Assembly (NCBI GenBank): GCA_964598765.1
Contig: CAZRCZ010000005.1
Coordinates: 62,001 to 126,000, forward strand
Direction of reading: 5' to 3'
Source of the DNA: CAZRCZ01 sp964598765
GTDB lineage: Bacteria; Sumerlaeota; Sumerlaeia; MVZB01; JAJFLK01
DNA: 64,000 nt
The notes under the pieces are model-generated. The model was not told the DNA's origin. It did not search any database and saw only the letters and a list, made by a program, of their open reading frames with translations. Within the stretch, counting starts at the first letter, position 1; every line of letters begins with the position of its first letter. Below are positions 50,289 to 59,194 of the stretch, in pieces. Position numbers and translations under genes: made by a program.

Positions 50289-51338
50289 TTAGCGGGCTTT
50301 GTATTTTAACTCGCCTAACCGCAATTTGTGTTCGATTTGCGCGCCCCCCTTCTCATCGTGAACTTGGAGCGTCAAGTCCGGATCGGACTGCGTCCAGTCA
50401 ATCCTGACCATCCCAAAATTCAATTTCGTATAGGCGCGTCCGATCCGATGGGAACTTGCTACGGCAAATCCGTGCGTGTGGGTGAAACCGCTCGACGTGA
50501 CTTCGTAAAGCGGGTAGGAATCGGGCCGGTCAAGCCGCATGATTTCGCCCCAGTGCACGTCGCCGCTCAGGACGAGAACCCCTTCGGCGCGCGTCTTCTC
50601 CAGAAGATCGAGCATTCGCCTTTGCTCGCGCGGGAAAGTGGACCATGCGTCAATGCCGTAAAAATCGGCGAGAAATTGCACGCTGGAGCCGATCAGCCGA
50701 ATCTCGGCCGGCTTGCGGAGTTCCTCCTCCAGCCATTTCCACTGCGCCTCGCCCAGCATCGTGGCATCGGGCGAATCGTCGGCCAGATATAATCCGATGC
50801 TATTTTTGTGACCCCGCGCCGATTTGTGGGGCGTGCGGAAATAGCGCGTGTCGAGCAGGATGACTTGAACGCGCTTGTCCGTCGGACCGAAAACGTAGGA
50901 TTCATAGACCCCTTCGCGTTTTCTTCGGGGCGAATCCGGCGGATCGTTCCAGAATTCGAGGAAGACTTTCTGGGATTGCTCGCGCATGGGATATTCGCTT
51001 CCGGCGTCGTTGGCACCGTAATCATGATCGTCCCACGTCGCGATGACCTTTGATGTCTTCAGAAGGCTTTGAAACGCGGGGAGCGCGCCGAGTTTGGCGT
51101 ATTCCCGTTTCAATTTCTGCATGTCCTTCGTGTCGCAATAGATATTGTCTCCCAGAAAAATAAAAAGTTCGGGCTTCTGCGGCAGGATTTGATCCCAAAT
51201 TCCCTGTGGCTTGTTTTGATCGTCGCACGATCCGAATCCGATCCTGCCGATCGGCGGTTCTTCGGCGCGGATGAAGGAGGATCGTAGGACGATTGCAAAC
51301 GCAAGGAGTGCGGCGGATGTGAAAAAATAGCGGTTCAT
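50289..51338 (-). CDS. PhoD-like alkaline phosphatase
   Basis: A 349-residue exported phosphodiesterase/phosphatase of the PhoD family (metallophosphatase superfamily, calcium/iron site). Signal peptide MNRYFFTSAALLAFAIVLRS then SFIRA-EE. Motifs: IGFGSCDDQN, LFIFLGDNIYCDT (metal Asp and Asn), KVIATWDDHDYGANDAG (metal Asp/His), QVILLDTRYFRT, EAQWKWLEEEL, and VLVLSGDVHWGEIM (His ligands). It lacks the N-terminal beta domain of Bacillus PhoD, as do the short PhoD homologues common in PVC-type bacteria. The stop is followed by the exported-protein operon promoter; upstream, 22 bases separate it from the DegT gene. Confidence 0.88.
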   Translation of the reverse strand: MNRYFFTSAALLAFAIVLRSSFIRAEEPPIGRIGFGSCDDQNKPQGIWDQILPQKPELFIFLGDNIYCDTKDMQKLKREYAKLGALPAFQSLLKTSKVIATWDDHDYGANDAGSEYPMREQSQKVFLEFWNDPPDSPRRKREGVYESYVFGPTDKRVQVILLDTRYFRTPHKSARGHKNSIGLYLADDSPDATMLGEAQWKWLEEELRKPAEIRLIGSSVQFLADFYGIDAWSTFPREQRRMLDLLEKTRAEGVLVLSGDVHWGEIMRLDRPDSYPLYEVTSSGFTHTHGFAVASSHRIGRAYTKLNFGMVRIDWTQSDPDLTLQVHDEKGGAQIEHKLRLGELKYKAR

Positions 51339-51360
51339 GAGACTTCCTTTCGAATTCAGA

Positions 51361-52701
51361 TTAGGCGGCGTTCTTGGCGTAATATCCCGCCACTTTGCGG
51401 ATGGCTTGGGCGATGCTGAGGACATAATCCTCCGTCATCGCCTCGTGGATCGTGACTCGGATGCTTGTTTTGAGAATCGCCTCCGCTTCGGGGCAGTTCA
51501 CTTTGGAGTAATCCATCGCGGTCAATCCCGCGTCGCGGATCGGCCATTTGCCCGCGAAAAATGCGTGTTTTTGGAAGACGGGATTGCCGTAAAGTGGAAC
51601 GGGGATGTGTCCGGGCGAAACCGGCGCGCCCTCGGCGGCGAGCGCCTTGAAGAATTCGTCGCGCGAGCATGTGAAGGCCCCATCCTTCAGCCGGAACATG
51701 TAGAACCAATAGACGCATCGGTCGTCGGCGCGGACTTCATGGGGGAGGATTCCGGGAGTTCCGGCGATTTTTTCATTGAGCAAATTTCCGAGCCGCTCCC
51801 GTTTGGACGCAATCCCCTCGACCCGCTCCATTTGCGCGGCGGCGACGGCCGCCTGCGGTTCACTCATACGGTAATTCGTGGCGAACGCTTCAAAGAGACC
51901 GATCTTAACGCGGTCAAAACCTTTGTCGCCGAATTTTTGGAGAAGCGGTCCGAATTTCTCGCTGTTCGACGCGACAATTCCGCCGTCGCCGCAGGTGACG
52001 TGCTTGGAATTTTGAAGCGACCAGCAGGCGATGTCGCCGATGCTTCCGATCGGTTTGCCTTTGAATTTCGCGCCCCACGCTTGGGCGCAATCTTCGATGA
52101 GAATGAGTTTGTGCCGATCGGCGATGGCTTTGAGCGCGTCCATGTCGCACGGATTCCCGGCAAGGTGAACGGCGATGATCGCCTTCGTTTTGGGGGTGAT
52201 GAGCTTCTCCACGGACGCGGGATCGAGCGTGAGCGTCGAGGGTCCGAGATCAGCAAAGACCGGCACGGCTTGTTGGTAAATCGTTCCGATGACCGTTCCC
52301 ATGTCGGTGATGGGGGTTGTGATGATTTCCTCACCGGGTTCGATTCCCGCGGCGGCGACGGCAATGTGAATCGCCGCCGTTCCGGACGAGCACGACATCA
52401 CGTATTTCATCGGACAAATCTTTTGAAACCGTTCGATCAGAAGCGTCGTTTGCGGACCCTTCCAGTAGAAGAGGGAATCCTGTCCCAACATTCTATTGAG
52501 TCGTTCGCGTTCCGGCTCGCCCCAGCGGATCGGGAGGGTGGCGTCTCCCTTGACCGTCTTTTCGCCGCCGAGAAGGGCGAGTTTCGGCGCGGGATCGCTC
52601 GGCTTGATTTCAGCGGCAAGCAGATTTCCGGCGATCAACGCGCTGGACGACGCGGCCATGAATTCCCGCCGCGACAGATGTCCCGAAGATGTTTTGTCCA
52701 T
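51361..52701 (-). CDS. DegT/DnrJ/EryC1/StrS aminotransferase with Tat signal
   Basis: A 446-residue PLP enzyme of the sugar aminotransferase fold. The N-terminus has a Tat signal: LSRREFMAASSSALIAGNLL. The catalytic domain has CSSGTAAIHIAVAAAGIEPG, ITTPITDMGTVIGTIYQQA, FADLGPSTLTLDP, LIEDCAQAWGAKFKGKPIGS (PLP Asp) and the Schiff-base Lys in SLQNSKHVTCGDGG. The C-terminal part has NYRMSEPQAAVAAAQMERV. DegT enzymes normally act on nucleotide sugars in the cytosol; a Tat leader implies a folded, cofactor-loaded protein outside, where the substrate is unclear. Such Tat-tagged members are recurrent in planctomycete- and verrucomicrobium-like genomes. It may be cotranscribed with phoD. Confidence 0.88.
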   Translation of the reverse strand: MDKTSSGHLSRREFMAASSSALIAGNLLAAEIKPSDPAPKLALLGGEKTVKGDATLPIRWGEPERERLNRMLGQDSLFYWKGPQTTLLIERFQKICPMKYVMSCSSGTAAIHIAVAAAGIEPGEEIITTPITDMGTVIGTIYQQAVPVFADLGPSTLTLDPASVEKLITPKTKAIIAVHLAGNPCDMDALKAIADRHKLILIEDCAQAWGAKFKGKPIGSIGDIACWSLQNSKHVTCGDGGIVASNSEKFGPLLQKFGDKGFDRVKIGLFEAFATNYRMSEPQAAVAAAQMERVEGIASKRERLGNLLNEKIAGTPGILPHEVRADDRCVYWFYMFRLKDGAFTCSRDEFFKALAAEGAPVSPGHIPVPLYGNPVFQKHAFFAGKWPIRDAGLTAMDYSKVNCPEAEAILKTSIRVTIHEAMTEDYVLSIAQAIRKVAGYYAKNAA

Positions 52702-52759
52702 GATCCCCTAACTCCTTTGGTCCCGAGATGGAACGCAAGTCGAATGATCCTGATTATTT

Positions 52760-52845
52760 CACCACCAAAACACGAAGACACCAAGGAATAATAGAATAGC
52801 TGAAAATTGCGAACTTGGTGTCTTGGTGACTTGGCGGTGAATTAC
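52760..52845. repeat. Octamer inverted-arm element (copy J)
   Basis: Left arm CACCACCAAAACACGAAGAC then ACCAAGG, right arm ACTTGGTGTCTTGGTGACTT then GGCGGTG, with about 30 bases between. It fills the gap between the DegT gene and the upstream amidohydrolase gene. Confidence 0.85.
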
Positions 52846-52865
52846 AAAATCAAAATGATCGGACA

Positions 52866-53795
52866 TCAGGTCTTCATTAGAAGTTGTCGGGCGTTTCCGT
52901 TTGTGATCGCCCGCATTTGATCGGGCGAGAGAGGAGACTCGCGGAGCTTCAGCAACGCAGATTCAAAATAAAAGAGAGGCGCGTTCGAGCCGAATAGAAT
53001 CCGCCCCGCCGGGATTTGAGAAACCAAATTCTCCACGCCTCCGACCCCTTCAAGCCTCGCAATCTCCACGTAAAGATTTCCCGCCGACACAAGCCGGGTC
53101 AAAGATTCTCCAGTCAATTTTCCGAGGGCATTGAGAAGAACGACCCGCGAGCCGGGCGTCCTTTGAATCAATTCCGCCAATGGCGCGGGTTCAACCGGCT
53201 CGACGCGCAGAAGCGGATGCATCATTCTTTCGTCTTCCATGAGCAAAGCGATTTGGACGATAAGCCGACGCTCGGCGGCCAAACGGAATAGACGCGCAAA
53301 AGCGGGATCGTCGAGTTTGTATCCTTGATAATTGGGATGAAGCCGGATGCCCTGCATTTTGTATTCTTCCGCGCATCGGCGCAGTTCCTCCTCCCAGTCG
53401 GGGAATTTAGGGTTGATTGATCCGAACGGCAGGATCATCGCCTTTCCCCAGCGGCGACATTCTTCGGTGAGGCGGGCGTTCACCGCGCCGATGTCCTTAT
53501 GAATCATCCCATCGAAACTCCCCGCCCACGCCTGAACGACGCCGTTCTCTTGGAGTTTTTTCACAAGCGCGGGCGTGTCGTCATAACGCAATCGTCGCAA
53601 AGGCCAGCGCGATAGATTGACATTCACGTCAATCAGCTCCTCTCGCGCCGATAAAGAACTAGAGCGAGCCATGGGAGTCGAGGTGCAGGCCTCGGTTCCC
53701 ATCAAGCCCGTAGTCGCAATCGCCGCCGCGCCTTGGAGAAATGCACGGCGTCCGATGGAACGAGATTCAGAGGCGCTGTCGTTCTTCTTTAGCAT
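52866..53795 (-). CDS. Tat-exported amidohydrolase-2 family protein
   Basis: A 309-residue TIM-barrel metal-dependent hydrolase with a Tat-type leader (GRRAFLQGAAAIATTGLMG, then lipobox-like TEAC). The barrel begins ELIDVNVNLSRWPLRRL and ends with ILFGSNAPLFYFESAL and ITNGNARQLL. The usual HxH of the family is replaced by NVN, and other metal ligands are weak, although GIRLHPNYQGY is kept. It may therefore be non-hydrolytic or bind metal differently. It overlaps the next amidohydrolase gene by seven bases, and both belong to the same superfamily branch. Confidence 0.8.
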   Translation of the reverse strand: MLKKNDSASESRSIGRRAFLQGAAAIATTGLMGTEACTSTPMARSSSLSAREELIDVNVNLSRWPLRRLRYDDTPALVKKLQENGVVQAWAGSFDGMIHKDIGAVNARLTEECRRWGKAMILPFGSINPKFPDWEEELRRCAEEYKMQGIRLHPNYQGYKLDDPAFARLFRLAAERRLIVQIALLMEDERMMHPLLRVEPVEPAPLAELIQRTPGSRVVLLNALGKLTGESLTRLVSAGNLYVEIARLEGVGGVENLVSQIPAGRILFGSNAPLFYFESALLKLRESPLSPDQMRAITNGNARQLLMKT

Positions 53796-54646
53796 TTCCC
53801 AGACTCGGTTCTCTTCTTGGTGTCTTGGTGAATTGGTGGTGAAGCATTTTCAATCTTTGATCCCTTTGCCTCAAGAATCGGTCGAAGGAGTTTTTTAAAA
53901 TTTCCGCTGAACGCGAGTTGCTTGTTCCCTTCGGAAATATCCGCCCCCTCAACCTTTGCCAACTGCGAGGCGAAACTTCGTCCTCCGGCGTCGCTTCCAT
54001 ACAGGACTCGCTCCGCGCCCAATTCCCGAACCGCCATTTCCGTGAATCCCGCCGTCGGATCGCCGCCGGCCAGATCGGCGTAAACATTGGGATATGGCCG
54101 GATCGCCCGCAGGCCGATTTCCCAATCGCCGCCAGAGTGGCCGCAAATCAGCGTTGCCTTGGGATGCCGCGTTGCCAGTTCCGCCAAATCCTGCGGGGTG
54201 GATTCGCCGGGCAGATTACCCGTGATCTTCATCCATGTGTGCTGAAAGACAATGGCTTGAAATTCCGTGGCGCGTTCGATGATCGGATCGAGTTCCGGCG
54301 CGTTGCAATGCAGGGCCACCCACAATTTGACGCCGACCATCGGGCCGTCCCGGACGCAACGATTCAGTTCATCGAGGCTTGCCTTTGTGTTCTTGGGATT
54401 CAGATAAACGAAACCAAAAATGCGGTCGGGACGATGAGCGATGGCGCGCAGAACCTCGTTGTTTTGCTGTCGCATGTTCTCCGGCGAAGGATCGTAGGCG
54501 AATTCCATTCCCATGAAAACGCACAGCCGCGCAATTCCCATCCGGTCGGCGTACTCGAGAAGACGATCAATTCGTTCCTCCGGCGTTTTGCCCGCCACGC
54601 CGGAAAGATGACAATGGAGGTCCCAGATTTCGAAGGGTAAACTCAT
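53789..54646 (-). CDS. Amidohydrolase-2 family metal-dependent hydrolase
   Basis: A 285-residue TIM-barrel hydrolase without signal peptide. Metal motif DLHCHLSG (HxH) at residues 9-16, ICGHSGGDWEI and LYGSDAGGRSF (Asp) are present; QHTWMKITGN supplies a further His. It resembles the decarboxylase/uronate-isomerase-like amidohydrolase-2 enzymes. The barrel ends near residue 265; the tail (ASPPIHQDTKKRTESGKC) is read from the octamer repeat and overlaps the start of the Tat-tagged paralogue. The two may form a cytosolic/exported pair. Substrate unknown. Confidence 0.85.
   Translation of the reverse strand: MSLPFEIWDLHCHLSGVAGKTPEERIDRLLEYADRMGIARLCVFMGMEFAYDPSPENMRQQNNEVLRAIAHRPDRIFGFVYLNPKNTKASLDELNRCVRDGPMVGVKLWVALHCNAPELDPIIERATEFQAIVFQHTWMKITGNLPGESTPQDLAELATRHPKATLICGHSGGDWEIGLRAIRPYPNVYADLAGGDPTAGFTEMAVRELGAERVLYGSDAGGRSFASQLAKVEGADISEGNKQLAFSGNFKKLLRPILEAKGSKIENASPPIHQDTKKRTESGKC
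53813..53843. repeat. Single octamer arm (copy K)
   Basis: A right-arm copy, TCTTCTTGGTGTCTTGGTG then AATTGGTGGTG, lies inside the 3-prime end of the upstream amidohydrolase gene and encodes its tail PPIHQDTKKR. Confidence 0.8.
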
Positions 54647-54697
54647 GATTTGTGGTTTGGGATTCGTTCTCCAAAACGCGGATTAGGACAAAGATTG

Positions 54698-55363
54698 TCA
54701 ATTCCCCGCGGCATTCGCGCCCGTCTTGCAGATGCGGCCGAGCGTCTCTTGAAATTCGGGGGTCATGTCGCCGCGAAGAATAACGAGGGGCCGGAATTGA
54801 CGATCAAAGCAAAAAATAGTGGCGACTTCGCTCTGGACGTCGAACTTTTCGGTAAACGCCCCCTTCCAATCGAGATAAATCGGAAAGGGATCGGGCCCCT
54901 GTCTGCGGCGAATTTGGGAACGAACGATGGGAGCCGTGGCGGGCATCATTTTCTTCAGGTCGAGCAACTGGACAATCTGGCACGAAGCGGGAACAGAAAT
55001 TTTGATCCAATCGCTCCAAGCCGTTATTGCGATCTCGTTCTGTTGGCTCACGATGATCATAACCAGTCGGTCGGCTCCATCCCGCCACTGGAACGGTTCG
55101 TCGTTTTGATCCCGGAGATCAAAAAGTTCGGCGGGAACGGGAGTTGGAACAGGCGTGGCGAGGGGAGAGGGATCGGAATTTTCGCCGGCGGGTCTGGGAC
55201 TTTGCGCTTCGGCGACCGGAGCCAGAGGAGCCGAAAAGGATTTTCGCTTGGAGGATGAGTCTTCCGGGTCGGGCGCGTTCATCTTGTATCCCGCGAGAAA
55301 GAGAAGCGGAACAAGCAATCCCGTCAGCGAAAACCAGCGATAGCGTCGTCCCTTGATGATCAT
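54698..55363 (-). CDS. Membrane-anchored thioredoxin-fold protein
   Basis: A 221-residue protein. The start MIIKGRRYRWFSLTGLLVPL leads to one membrane helix, then a Pro/Ser-rich linker (SPRPAGENSDPSPLATPVP). The C-terminal half looks like a thioredoxin-like or AhpC/TSA-like fold: LFDLRDQNDEPFQWRDGADR at the start, FPIYLDWKGAFTEKFDVQS and TIFCFDRQFRPLVILRGD. The usual CxxC active site after the first strand is absent (text is VSQQNEIAI). It is therefore probably not a disulfide reductase. It is divergent from the GT-C gene at 55476. Confidence 0.65.
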   Translation of the reverse strand: MIIKGRRYRWFSLTGLLVPLLFLAGYKMNAPDPEDSSSKRKSFSAPLAPVAEAQSPRPAGENSDPSPLATPVPTPVPAELFDLRDQNDEPFQWRDGADRLVMIIVSQQNEIAITAWSDWIKISVPASCQIVQLLDLKKMMPATAPIVRSQIRRRQGPDPFPIYLDWKGAFTEKFDVQSEVATIFCFDRQFRPLVILRGDMTPEFQETLGRICKTGANAAGN

Positions 55364-55475
55364 CCCGGTTCCTTTTTCCGACCGTGCCCGGACGGCTCCA
55401 AGTGTCGCAGAGGAACCAATCCGCTTGCAATGAAATCGTGAATGCGGAAGATTCAATCGGCTTCGGTCCCCAAGC

Positions 55476-57353
55476 ATGTTGCCAAGCAAAACCAGACCAA
55501 TTTATCAGCCCCCGTCGAACCACGGGACCGGCGGAATCCAGTTTTTCGCCATCCTCGCCGTCAGTTTCCTAGTGTATGCTCCGGCGTTGCGGGGAGAGTT
55601 CGTCTGGGACGATTTTGATTTGGGCGAAAATCCGCTTTTGAGAACGGCAGGAGGATTGTGGAAAATTTGGTTCCATCCTTCGGCCAATGCGCGCGAAGCG
55701 CATTACTGGCCGTTGGTTTATACAAGTTTCTGGCTGGACAAACACTTGTGGAATTTGAATCCGTTGGGAAGTCATCTGGTCAATGTATTTCTCCACGGGA
55801 TGAATTCCGTTCTTTTTTTTCATTTGTTGCGGCGGTTGGAAATTCAGGGGTCTTGGATTTCCGCGATGCTTTTTGCCCTGCATCCTGTCCACGTTGAATC
55901 CGTGGCGTGGATTGTGGAGCGAAAGGACGTTCTTTGCGGCGCGTTTTACATCGGAGCCTTGTCGGCCTTTTTACGCTGGGAGCGGAAGGGAAGAGGGAGC
56001 GATTACGGAATTTCGCTTGCCCTGTTTCTTTGCGCGATGTTGAGCAAATCATCCGCCGTAAGCTTTCCGGTCGCCCTCGCGCTGGTTATGTCGCGCAAGG
56101 CGATAAGCAAGGGAGCCGATTGGATTTCCAGAACAGGTCATCTCGGGACGATGTTGGCTTGGCTTCCCTTTTTTATTTTCGGAATGGCGATTGGCTATGC
56201 CGACGCGAATTATGCGCGGGGACATGACGTTTTGAATTTTTCGCCGCCGACGTTTGCGGAGCGAATCGCCATCGCCGGGAGGGCGGTCTGGTTTTACATT
56301 CTGAAACTTCTATGGCCCGCAAACTTGATGCCGGTTTATCCGCGTTGGCAGTTGAGCGCTTCGTCAATGGGATTTTGGCTCTTCCCGGTAACGCTCTGCG
56401 GCCTTTTTGTTGCCGCCGGCTTTTTCATGTGGGGGATGAACCGTTCGGGCTTAGCCATACTTTCATTCTACGGATTGAGTCTGGCGCCGACGCTCGGATT
56501 AGTGGATTTCGGATTCATGCGCTTTTCGTTTGTCGCGGACCGGTTTCAATATCTGCCAAGCCTCGGAGGGATTACCCTCTTGGGGATGGGAATGGACAAG
56601 GTCATCCGCGTTTTCCGGTCATCCTGTCGTGAATCAAAAAAATGTGCGTATTGGCTTCTCCAAACGGCCCCCCTTTGCGCGATGGGAATTCTAAGTTGGA
56701 ATCGCGCTTCGGATTACAAGAATCTGGAAACGCTCTTTCGCGGGAATGCCGCAAAAAATCCTTCGGCTTGGATCGCGTTTTATAACGTCGGCATCGCGCT
56801 CAACAGAGACGGGAAAGCGGACGAGGCGACAGGATTCTTCGACAAAGCGATTGCCATCAAACCCGATTTCTCCGAGGCGCTCAACATGCGGGGGGAAGGC
56901 TTGGTCCGGCGCGGCGACATTGACGGAGCAGGAACTTTCTTCGCGCGCGCGGTGGCGTCCGATGGAACGAACGTCAAGGCATTGAACAATCTCGGCTCCG
57001 TTTGTCTCCGCCAGCGTAAGATCGCGGAAGCCATTGGATTTCTTCAGCGCGCCTTGGAGGTGAATCCCAATTTTGCCGATGCCCATTTCAACTTGGGGTT
57101 CGCCCGGTTGCAGGAGAGTAAGACGGACGAAGCCCTAATGTGCGCTGAACGCGCCGTGGCTCTTGATCCCCGCCACGCCGAGGCGTTCAATTTGATCGGC
57201 GTCATCTTGGCTCAAAGAGGGGACATGCCGGAGGCGACGAGGAATTTCTCTTCCGCCTTGGCAATTCGTCCGGATTTCGCGGAGGCCCGGACCAATCTGA
57301 ACAAGGCTCGCGCTCTTCAAAATCCTTCCAATGGCTCCATGAGGATTCCGTGA
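55476..57353 (+). CDS. GT-C membrane glycosyltransferase with C-terminal TPRs (paralogue 1)
   Basis: A 625-residue protein of the TMTC/PMT-like class: about nine membrane helices, then four or five TPR units. The catalytic loop after TM1 is GEFVWDDFDLGENPLL with the Asp pair of GT-C enzymes. The family signature HPVHVESVAWIVERKD follows TM4. Further landmarks are LLRRLEI, LLWPANLMPVYPRWQL and SFVADRFQYLPSLGGI. The TPRs (from about residue 430) read AWIAFYNVGIALNRDGKADE, ALNNLGSVCLRQRKIAEAIG and ADAHFNLGFARLQESK. The family probably transfers sugars from a lipid carrier to exported proteins (inference from fold). Its stop overlaps the GTG start of paralogue 2. Confidence 0.85.
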   Translation: MLPSKTRPIYQPPSNHGTGGIQFFAILAVSFLVYAPALRGEFVWDDFDLGENPLLRTAGGLWKIWFHPSANAREAHYWPLVYTSFWLDKHLWNLNPLGSHLVNVFLHGMNSVLFFHLLRRLEIQGSWISAMLFALHPVHVESVAWIVERKDVLCGAFYIGALSAFLRWERKGRGSDYGISLALFLCAMLSKSSAVSFPVALALVMSRKAISKGADWISRTGHLGTMLAWLPFFIFGMAIGYADANYARGHDVLNFSPPTFAERIAIAGRAVWFYILKLLWPANLMPVYPRWQLSASSMGFWLFPVTLCGLFVAAGFFMWGMNRSGLAILSFYGLSLAPTLGLVDFGFMRFSFVADRFQYLPSLGGITLLGMGMDKVIRVFRSSCRESKKCAYWLLQTAPLCAMGILSWNRASDYKNLETLFRGNAAKNPSAWIAFYNVGIALNRDGKADEATGFFDKAIAIKPDFSEALNMRGEGLVRRGDIDGAGTFFARAVASDGTNVKALNNLGSVCLRQRKIAEAIGFLQRALEVNPNFADAHFNLGFARLQESKTDEALMCAERAVALDPRHAEAFNLIGVILAQRGDMPEATRNFSSALAIRPDFAEARTNLNKARALQNPSNGSMRIP

Positions 57354-59194
57354 AAGAGCGCGCCACCGTCAGATGGGCCGGATGCCTCCCAATGTTGGTC
57401 ATCGTTGCGGCGACTTTCATAGTTTACGCGCCGGCTTCAACCGGTGAATTTGTATGGGACGATTTCTATCTCGCGGAAAATCCGCTTCTGCGATCCGCCG
57501 AGGGGCTTTGGAAAATTTGGTTTCACCCTTCGGCCATTGTCGCCGAGACACATTATTGGCCGCTCGTTTACACCAGTTTCTGGTTGGACCAACATCTGTG
57601 GAATCTAAATCCCTTGGGATGTCATTTGTTGAATGTCTTCCTGCACGGATTGAATTCCACGCTGTTTTATTATTTGTTGCGCCGATTGGAGATCGGCGGG
57701 GCCTGGCCCGCCGCGATGCTTTTTGCCCTTCACCCGGTTCACGCCGAATCCGTCGCTTGGGTCATTGAGCGGAAAGACCTTCTTTGCGGCGCATTTTATC
57801 TGGGAGGTCTCTCGGCGTTTCTCCGATGGGAGCGGGAAGGGAAGCGGGGCGGATACGCGCTTTCGCTGGGTTTGTTTCTTTGCGCGATGTTGAGCAAATC
57901 GGTCGCCGTCAGTTTCCCAGTCGCGTTGGCGTTGATCGCGTTGTGCCGAATGGGAGGAGAGGAAAGGAGCGCTTCCGAACGAAGACGGAGTGGATTATGG
58001 GTTGGGGCTTGGGTTCCTTTTTGCATCGCGGCGATTGTGATTGCCATCGCCGACGCCCGATATTCCCGTCGCCACGACGTTTTGGATTTTGCGCCGCTGT
58101 CGCTTGCGGATCGCATTCTGGTCGGCGGGCGGGCGATTTGGTTTTACACCTTCAAACTTCTTTGGCCGACGAACTTGACGCTGGTCTATCCACGCTGGGA
58201 AATCACCGCGAACTCAATTGGCGCTTGGATCTTTCCTGTTTCGCTGATCGGTGCATCGGCTTTGTCTGGCGCGATGTTCAGGCGCATGAACCGATGGATT
58301 TCGGCTATGCTTCTATTTTACTTCGCCGCCTTGGTTCCGACGCTAGGCTTGGTGGAATTCGGTTATATGCGATACTCGTTCGTGGCGGACCGATTCCAAT
58401 ACTTGGGGAGCTTGGGGGTATTCGCGCTCATGGGGATGCTGGCCGACAACGTATTCCTTCGTTTGGAGAAGCCGTGCGTCGAGTCAGCGAGACGAGCCGG
58501 ATTTGGCGTGTGGGCGATGTTATTTTCAACCCTGTCCATTGTGACTTGGAATCGAGCGTCGGTTTACAAGAATTTGGAAACGCTCTTCCGCGACGTGCTG
58601 GTCAAAAATCCGCGCTCGTGGGTGGCGCATGAAAACCTCGGCTTTGCGCTGGACCGGCGCGGCGAACTCGATGAGGCGGCCCGTCATTATGCCACGGCCG
58701 TCGAATTGAATCCCAAACACGCCAAGGGGTGGAGTAATTTGGGCATGTCGCGACTTCAGCAGGGAAATGTCAAGGAAGCGGCCGAATGCGTGGAGCGCGC
58801 ATTGGCCTTGGAGCCGGACTTTCCCGACGCAGTTTTCAATTTGGGAGCGGTTCGAGTCCGACAGGCGCGCTATGAAGATGCGATCGAATGTTTCCAGCGG
58901 GTTTTGGTTTTGCGGCCAAACGACGCCGAAGCGTTGTACAATTTGGGGTTGGTTTATCTTCAAATGAAGAAGGACGACGGGGCGATGGACTGCTTTGCGC
59001 GCGCCGTGGCCTCCAAGCCCGATCACGTTCAGGCTCTCAATAATCTGGGTGCCGCGCTTGCTCGCCGAGGCAAGCCGGCCGAAGCGGCGGAATACTTCCA
59101 TCGCGCCGTGACCCTCCAGCCCGATTACGCGGAAGCGGTTTCCAATTTGCAAGCCATACGATTGAGGATGGGGCAAAAAGGGACTGAACGATGA
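57350..59194 (+). CDS. GT-C membrane glycosyltransferase with TPRs (paralogue 2)
   Basis: A 614-residue paralogue, closest to paralogue 1 (GEFVWDDFYLAENPLL; HYWPLVYTSFWLDQHLWNLN; HPVHAESVAWVIERKD; LLWPTNLTLVYPRWEI). The start is a GTG overlapping the previous stop (GTGA). Membrane helices are the same; the TPR tail (about 430-605) has more units: WVAHENLGFALDRRGELDEA, GWSNLGMSRLQQGNVKEAAE, AVFNLGAVRVRQARYEDAIE, ALYNLGLVYLQMKKDDGAMD and ALNNLGAALARRGKPAEAAE. The stop overlaps the ATG of paralogue 3 by four bases. All four genes are thus translationally coupled or nearly so. Confidence 0.85.
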   Translation: MKERATVRWAGCLPMLVIVAATFIVYAPASTGEFVWDDFYLAENPLLRSAEGLWKIWFHPSAIVAETHYWPLVYTSFWLDQHLWNLNPLGCHLLNVFLHGLNSTLFYYLLRRLEIGGAWPAAMLFALHPVHAESVAWVIERKDLLCGAFYLGGLSAFLRWEREGKRGGYALSLGLFLCAMLSKSVAVSFPVALALIALCRMGGEERSASERRRSGLWVGAWVPFCIAAIVIAIADARYSRRHDVLDFAPLSLADRILVGGRAIWFYTFKLLWPTNLTLVYPRWEITANSIGAWIFPVSLIGASALSGAMFRRMNRWISAMLLFYFAALVPTLGLVEFGYMRYSFVADRFQYLGSLGVFALMGMLADNVFLRLEKPCVESARRAGFGVWAMLFSTLSIVTWNRASVYKNLETLFRDVLVKNPRSWVAHENLGFALDRRGELDEAARHYATAVELNPKHAKGWSNLGMSRLQQGNVKEAAECVERALALEPDFPDAVFNLGAVRVRQARYEDAIECFQRVLVLRPNDAEALYNLGLVYLQMKKDDGAMDCFARAVASKPDHVQALNNLGAALARRGKPAEAAEYFHRAVTLQPDYAEAVSNLQAIRLRMGQKGTER

